Of a DNA stretch of 64,000 nucleotides, positions 58,021-64,000 are shown in pieces; position 1 is the stretch's first letter; every line of letters begins with the position of its first letter. The notes below the pieces were generated by a model. It did not search any database. It saw only the letters and a list, made by a program, of their open reading frames with translations, and was not told the DNA's origin. The stretch is taken from the NCBI GenBank assembly GCA_034440635.1, contig JAOTON010001490.1:1601501-1665500 (forward strand), read 5' to 3'. The translations under genes and the position numbers were made by a program. The stretch is from Lepas anatifera (lineage: Eukaryota > Arthropoda > Thecostraca > Lepadidae).

Positions 58021-58877
58021 TGAACGCCCAGTGGAGGGGTCCTAAGTCTCCCCAGAGATCTCGGAAGCCAAGAGGGTTGTACAAACGTCCATTTGTGGGT
58101 GTGTGGGAGCCATGGCGATCTACATCATAATCAATATTCATTGAGCTAGGTCAATATCTTCAAGGTCAAATGAGGCCGGACAGTCAAACCTGAGCCGTGC
58201 CGGAGACCTACAGGAAATGTCATGAGCATGCGAAAAAACGGGAATACATTGAAAGCACAATAAGGGCATAGCGATAGATCCAATAAAATATCCTCTGAAA
58301 GTTTGAGGGCAAGGTCATTCAAGATCACTGACTCATGACGTAACAATATGGCATATTGTCAATAATGTACAATGTAAATGACACTATAGCAGCATTTGGA
58401 CGTAAAATTAGGGCCTGACCTTACCAAAAAACCTTTTTCCTTGGCTGATCAAAAGATCGAGTAACCTTAACTATGGAGTCATAGCATAGCATACGTCACA
58501 TTGAGAAAAGGCATCTGACCGAAGCACTGCTGTCAATGGCCTTGACTAGTGGCCTTTGATCTTCACCCTGACCTTCATGTAAGGTGACCTTGACATATAA
58601 TTCCGATTATATGGCGTTATCATGTCAGCACCCGAGCCACAGCGCAGGCCAAGTGCTGCGACTGCGCGATTGCTACGGTGCCAAAATATTGATCTGACTT
58701 TGGAAGTCTCTAAGTAAAAAATAACACATCTATCGATCTTCAGCTTTGTTTCACCAATCAACGCATTCATGAATTCTCTCAAACGTAGCGAAATAGCGTT
58801 CTGCGGTCGCGAATGGTTCTCCGGCCTTCTTGGAAAATAGGTGGAGGTACTTCGAGCCCCTCCACCGCGCGTGTTAA
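58021..58877 (+). mobile_element. family C element, nearly complete
   Basis: The left end is GAACGCCCAGTGGAGGGG with its TTAA decayed to TGAA. The right end is CCCCTCCACCGCGCGTG and TTAA at 58874-58877. It aligns along its length with 21512-22393. Confidence 0.78.
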
Positions 58878-60137
58878 ATCTATTTCCGCCACGGGAGAGG
58901 CAGACTCTGTCCATCTCTCCTTTATATCCTTAAATATCTCACGAAACCGATCAAGATCGGGCTCTGAACCAGCCTGAACTTTCCTATAACTAAATTGGGC
59001 AGAACTTGGGCGAGTTTCGAGATGATATATTCTCCATTGGCCGATCTACGCCATTTCAGACAGAATCTATCCAAAAACCCTGTTGTATTGTGCGCGGTAC
59101 GTTCTCCTTACAGCAAAGTCGTCTGAAACAACAATGAGAGTAGTTAGAATATTTGGATATTTCGAATCAGATGCCGTGTGATAGCTTATTAACAGTTCAT
59201 ATATGTTTATCAATGGCGGTTACAGACGCTCAAAATGAGGGGCATTTCTAATAATTAGGTTGCACTTTCGCAGAGAGAATATTCTCCTAGCAAAACAGCC
59301 AGGAGCAATATTAATAACCATACGCCAAAACCTATATTATACAATTATAGCATGTCATAGGCATGGTAAGGTACTATAATAAAGTGGACGCATTAAGTTC
59401 ACGCATGTTCAAGCCATATTGTTGCATACGTACTATCCAGGGTACTTCAGCTAATGTAAAAAATTCCAGAATACCACCTACCTGGGGCTTTTGCTCCTTT
59501 GATACCGTTTTTTTCGGGAGATTATAAAAATTTTATCGGTAAAATCATAGTTTAGAACCCATCTCTACAACTTAAAATTGTTGAATACCATTTTGGTATC
59601 TTACCAAGCATCGGAGACACTTGCTTCTACTTTGTGTCCTATAAAGTCGTAAATCTTTCCATAGATCCTTTCAGAGACAATGTCATTCTTTCATTTGTTT
59701 AGCATTTGCAGTGTTTGAAAATCGGACGCTGAAGATCGCACAGCTCCAGCCTTTTGGTCGGGCATCGGGCAGTGGATTCCTGCCGATTTTTAGCCGGAAC
59801 GAAAACGTCTCACCGTCAATTTGTGACCGATACGTGAGAACTAACTCATTGTCTTAATCCAAAAAAGTATTAACGTGATGGTGTTCTGGATCCTGTCCCA
59901 AAGTAGCAAAATAATTTTTTAAAGAAAATCACTGGCTTAAATGATTCCGTTCCGCCATCGGCAGACGCCAGTGCGGGATATCGGTGCAGAGACTGTACCT
60001 GTCCAAAGTTTAACCCGGCTCAAATGACTAATCCTGGCCGGCCCTGCAAAACAGGCCCTTTTAAACCATGGGTAGGAGCCGTGCGTAGAGGGAGAGGGCA
60101 GGTGACACGCACGCACCCAATAACCTGTCACCCTACG

Positions 60138-60215
60138 GTAGATCAGCGGTAGACAAGTGTGGACACTGGTCGAGCTGGTGCAGTCTCTGACAGTGTCACT
60201 CTTGAGGTTCAGATC
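60138..60215 (+). repeat. tRNA-like SINE head
   Basis: GATCAGCGGTAGACAAG resembles an A-box region and GGTTCAGATCC a B-box. The spacing fits a tRNA, but no cloverleaf closes. Confidence 0.45.
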
Positions 60216-60338
60216 CGTCGTTTTGTTTCGTATGACCTATAATCTCCGGTGAGCATTAAAATAGAAGTTATACTCTGACAATATTTTTAAACAAGATCAC
60301 TCCAACAGTTTTAAGTTGTTGCAGCATGAGGTAAAACA

Positions 60339-60430
60339 TATTGTTGATGCGCAAAGAACTGGGGTAAACTATTCCTGATGCGCAAAGAACTGGAAAAAAC
60401 TATTCCTGGTGCGCAAACTAAAAAAACATG
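60339..60430 (+). repeat. 31-bp tandem repeat, three copies
   Basis: Units contain TATTCCTGATGCGCAAAG and AACTGGAAAAAAC. The third copy is truncated. Confidence 0.85.
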
Positions 60431-61779
60431 ATTTCATTTCTTATTCAAACGACCCGACACCACAGTCATTACTCCAGCGATGACTAAACTTTGTCGGTCT
60501 TCCGAATTTATTTTTGCATTTTTGCCTTTTAATTTTTTCACTTTTTACTCTTGCATTTTTCGTTTTCTGCTCAGCGCATTCCAGTGCATTTCATTTGCAA
60601 ACTTGTTTTCGGCGATGGAAAAGCGAAAGACCTAGCTAAAAAGTTAAAAAGTAAAAAAGTGTGCCAGTGTAGCCTGTATTACCAGTAGCCTGTCACCGTC
60701 TCACATTCGTTTTGGTTCAAGCTTTCTTCACACGTTTACACATAAGTACACATGCAGTGTAGGTACGCCAGCAATCCCAGTGGCGAGCAAGCAGATAATG
60801 GTCCCCACAGTGCCACAGAAGTCCCCAAAGTGCCATCAAGATCTGCTAGCGCATCTGAGAGTAGCATTCTAAATCATATAATCATAACTATACGTCAGAA
60901 GCCGAGACTGATTGTTTTGGCTAATCATACACCCCTGCCGATTTCTGGCGACTCTGATGCTGGCCATAATAATCTTGACTCTTTTTGGCACTCTGGCACT
61001 CTCACTCTTGATCAAATTTTATATCAGGAAACGGACCCCACCACATGAAAGAGGTTCACCCTATTACACAACATGCAAAACGGAGTGTAGTCATGCTTGG
61101 GAGAACTAGTCATCGAGCAGGCACGTGTTACGTTATAAACAATGACCCTGACAACTGACCTTTCCTGCAAGTCTTACGCTTCTACGAAGTTCTGGAGCTC
61201 AAACCATGGTTTTGCTGGCGGCTCGAAAACTTTCCCAAGCGAAGTTGAGGGACGATATTAATGAATAGAGTTTACAGTGTAGTACATTTTGTTTTCGACG
61301 TCCCAGTGAGACATAGTGTGGGACCCTGGCACCATCAGCTCATAGATCACCCCCGCGAGTGCGCTGTTCATAACGCCAGCTTTCCAACTTACGTATCATC
61401 GGCGCGCTTTGTGTAAATGCTTTGTGGTGCAGTTATGTCAGAGAGTCTGGGACTGAGAGGTTTCCACATGATAATGCAAAGCTCAAATGCAGTTGAATAA
61501 TCCAAATGAAGCCATTTTGTAGATATGTGAGCACATAAATATGGGCGCAGAAAAGGGCCGGTCAGAGTTCCAGCGTTTACTTCTTTAGATCTCTAACCAT
61601 TTACAGTTACCACCGTCATAACACTAGATCGTAAGGTTAACAAAAAATATCCCAGACCCCTTCTGTCAATATTTCCGACAGTCCAGTGCCTACGGTTCTG
61701 ATCTTATTAACTACAAAATGAATGTTTTATTAGGAAAAGCCTTCTGTTCATTGTTGATGACGTTTCTCAAGGTAACTAC

Positions 61780-61911
61780 CTGAAGCCCGAACGGCACCCA
61801 CCACACGTAGTTTGCACCCAGTATCGAGGGAGAGAGGACCAACAGTTGCCTCGCGTGCATGTAAGACATTGCACAAGAAATCGTGGCTGTGATTTGGGAC
61901 ACTGAGTGTTT
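61780..61911 (-). CDS. possible internal exon, unknown
   Basis: An acceptor GTATTATTTTCAG and donor CTTCAG|GTAGTT bound exactly 44 codons. Phase 0 gives a hydrophobic segment with ISCAMSYMHARQLLVLSPS and GANYVWWVPFG, membrane-like. The other two frames are also open, one Cys-rich, so the reading is unsettled. No family was recognised. Confidence 0.3.
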
Positions 61912-62494
61912 CTGAAAATAATACATCACTGGGCTGTGGCGGCCCAGAACTGCAGCCTTTGTGTGTGTGAACGCGCCATGGCTCTGCTGAGCTGGAGGAA
62001 GGTGCAGCGACACAGGCTGTTGATCCGAATAAACGGCTGGGAAACGCTGAACGCTGTCTGCGCTATGGAAGATACCAGGCCTTCTCACCAATTGGTGCGT
62101 TCTTTTTTGCTTCAGTCACTGGTCCGTCACGGAGGGCTGTTGCCCTCGATTGTTTGTAGAAACTCATAGAACTGTGCAGATAACCGAACGAGCGCCTGAA
62201 ATGAGCAGATAACATGAGAGCTGTTCTACGCTTTGCGGCTCAGATTGATTGAATTCAGTACAAGATTGGCTACCGTTCTGATGGATACACAATTAGCTGC
62301 CTCCCACTAAGGCAATCCACTGTTCTCAACAAGTGAAGGTATTACCGAGACGTGGTCTATTTTAACCATCATCCCGTGGAGGCGAGGGCCCCAGGCCGGA
62401 TGGGTCAGACAACAGGCCTACAAATATGGAAATCGCGACAGGCACCTCCCACCGTCCAGTTTCGAAGCGTCTCGATCCGTACAGCACGCGTCAC

Positions 62495-62574
62495 CAATTC
62501 TCCATCTCGAACGTCGAGAGTTCTACTCGGGAAGGCTTCAGGAAACCTGTCTTCACCGAATGTGGCCCGGTCAT
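62495..62574 (-). CDS. possible 5' coding exon (alcohol dehydrogenase N terminus?)
   Basis: The acceptor GTTGCATGTTGCAG is immediately followed by ATG at 62574-62572. The frame reads MTGPHSVKTGFLKPSRVELS then TFEMEN to a donor ATTG|GTGACG, leaving in phase 2. The GxxRVELxxFE-like pattern faintly recalls the first strands of medium-chain dehydrogenases, and exon a is thought to enter in phase 2. The intervening CGSD-type exon was not found and the distance is 12 kb. This is speculative. Confidence 0.22.
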
Positions 62575-62691
62575 CTGCAACATGCAACAGCTACCACGTG
62601 CTGCTAGCCATAAATGCCAACAGCCAGCGCCAGCCCAGTAAAAACTGCAATATAGCAACGGCAGCTGCAGACCGGTGAAAAACGACAGCAC

Positions 62692-63177
62692 ATCTCACGG
62701 CAGCAGCCTCAGTCATTAGAGTAATGCGAGCACGTTAGAACTGCACCTATCTCGGGCAACTGCCGTCGCAACGGAGCCAGGCGGCTATGCAGGCTCATGC
62801 CGCGTGCGAAACACACCGGGTTCTAGCCGACACTGTTTCACTCTACTTGTAGATTTAAGATTGGACTCATTGCGTTTTTTTATTAAGCAAATTATTAACC
62901 TCCTAACGCTCATAATAATAGAAAATTAAAGAAACAAAAGGCGTCTATTAATGTTCCGACTAGGTGCTTTCTGGCCAAGACATGTAGTCGAGGTATTAGT
63001 GGAATACTAATCAAATAATAAGTAACGTCCACACTGCAGAGTGCAAAACATATAAAGGATTTTGAAATGGGATATATATTAACCCACTTTGAATTGAATT
63101 CGTGTCTATGTAATCGCTTGTCTAGTTCTAACCGGTTCACAAAATGAGAGCTACAGTACTACGTGCCTAAAATCGCC
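62692..63177. other. no gene seen
   Basis: Nothing recognised before the family H terminus. Confidence 0.35.
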
Positions 63178-64000
63178 TTAACACGCTCCCCGCTGAAGGG
63201 GGCGAAAATCGCCCCCTCCTGGTTTTCCCCAAATAACACAAAAACGAAGAGAAGCAGAACTACGAAACTTACTAAATTTTGCGCATCTGGCCAATTTTTT
63301 TAGGTCAGGTCAAGGAGCTATTCAAGGTCAAGTGACCCGACCTCAAAACCTAAAATCACGAGTTTGAAGCAGTGTATAGGGAACATCTGTTAACCGATCA
63401 GTTTGAAACTTTCACAATATGATGAAGTCATAAAGGTCTAAAAATCTGCTATCTCGGAATTTTGATATTGGTGACCTAAGATGGCGTCAATTTTTTGGTC
63501 ACCCCATTATAAGTTTATGGTGAAAAATAGAATGGGCTTTTTCAGTAAATACTGGACAGATAAAGCTGAAAATCCTCAAACCGTCTATTCTTACCACGAT
63601 CTTGACCATAAAGTTGCGTTTTTGACCATCTGACCTCTCAAAGGTCATGCCAGGTCACAAGAGCATAGAGTGATTGTTTTGCCAATAGCTTCTCACTGAA
63701 GCTCCTGTTTTGCTTGCATTGTGCTTATATTGTCACAGGAAGTCGATTGATATGCAACATGACCATACCAGGTCACTCAGTGACCCTGACCTAGCTCGAG
63801 GTCAGGTCATTTTCACCATTTGACCTAATAAGGTCATATTATACATCATTCGATTTGCCGCGATGAGAGAAGCCCAATGATGCACACAGATTTGCTCTAG
63901 CGCCACTGAGTACAGATCTAGAGAGAGAAACGTACACTGCTCTGTTGTAAGCCTATGGAGCCTTCTTTGACCTGTGCTGACCTCAATATTGACCTGACAT
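63178..64000 (+). mobile_element. family H element, runs off the window
   Basis: TTAA at 63178-63181 is followed by CACGCTCCCCGCTG. The copy is continuous through both the 28009-28560 part and the 30820-31080 part, so it links the two half-copies into one family. It is dense in TGACCT/AGGTCA. No ORF. The right end lies beyond 64000. Confidence 0.75.

Larger units (their letters stand above)
58878..61779. other. no supported gene
   Basis: Apart from a tRNA-like head (60138-60215) and a small tandem repeat (60339-60430), nothing was recognised. Confidence 0.35.

Overview
This window looks like a piece of a large, repeat-rich invertebrate nuclear genome, most likely an arthropod and possibly a crustacean. 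That identification is an inference. It rests on split genes with GT-AG introns, a degenerate I-group LINE, many short TIR elements, tRNA-headed SINE-like sequences and microsatellites. There are no operons, rRNA genes or CRISPR arrays.

Layout: 1.0-7.5 kb holds one nearly full-length but decayed LINE on the plus strand. It has a 5' UTR with CRE-like repeats, an ORF1 with zinc knuckles, and an ORF2 with endonuclease, reverse transcriptase and RNase H domains. From 8 to 31 kb and 33 to 37 kb the DNA is mostly non-coding and built from repeats: an 11.2-12.8 kb degenerate minisatellite split by a TTAA element, a nested transposon stack at 13.3-15.5 kb, and a block of adjoining elements at 20.4-23.4 kb.

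The best-supported cellular gene is a zinc-dependent medium-chain alcohol dehydrogenase on the minus strand. Six exons between 50.49 and 32.19 kb have canonical splice signals and matching phases. They run from the GHE catalytic motif through the four-cysteine structural zinc loop and the Rossmann fold to the C-terminal lobe. The N-terminal part was not located with certainty. A 26-bp minisatellite of about 30 copies sits in its last visible intron, about 90 bp from the next exon. A second, unrecognised minus-strand gene is suggested by four phase-compatible exons at 55.49-53.73 kb.

The most unusual theme is a set of at least five related-looking non-autonomous element families (called A, C, F, H and I here). 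They are bounded by TTAA and have GC-rich terminal inverted repeats, mostly of the form TTAACACGCGC. Their interiors are packed with the nuclear-receptor half-site AGGTCA/TGACCT. Together they make up very roughly one sixth of the window and are inserted into each other. hAT-like MITEs with 8-bp target duplications are nested inside them. All counts and homologies were made by eye.
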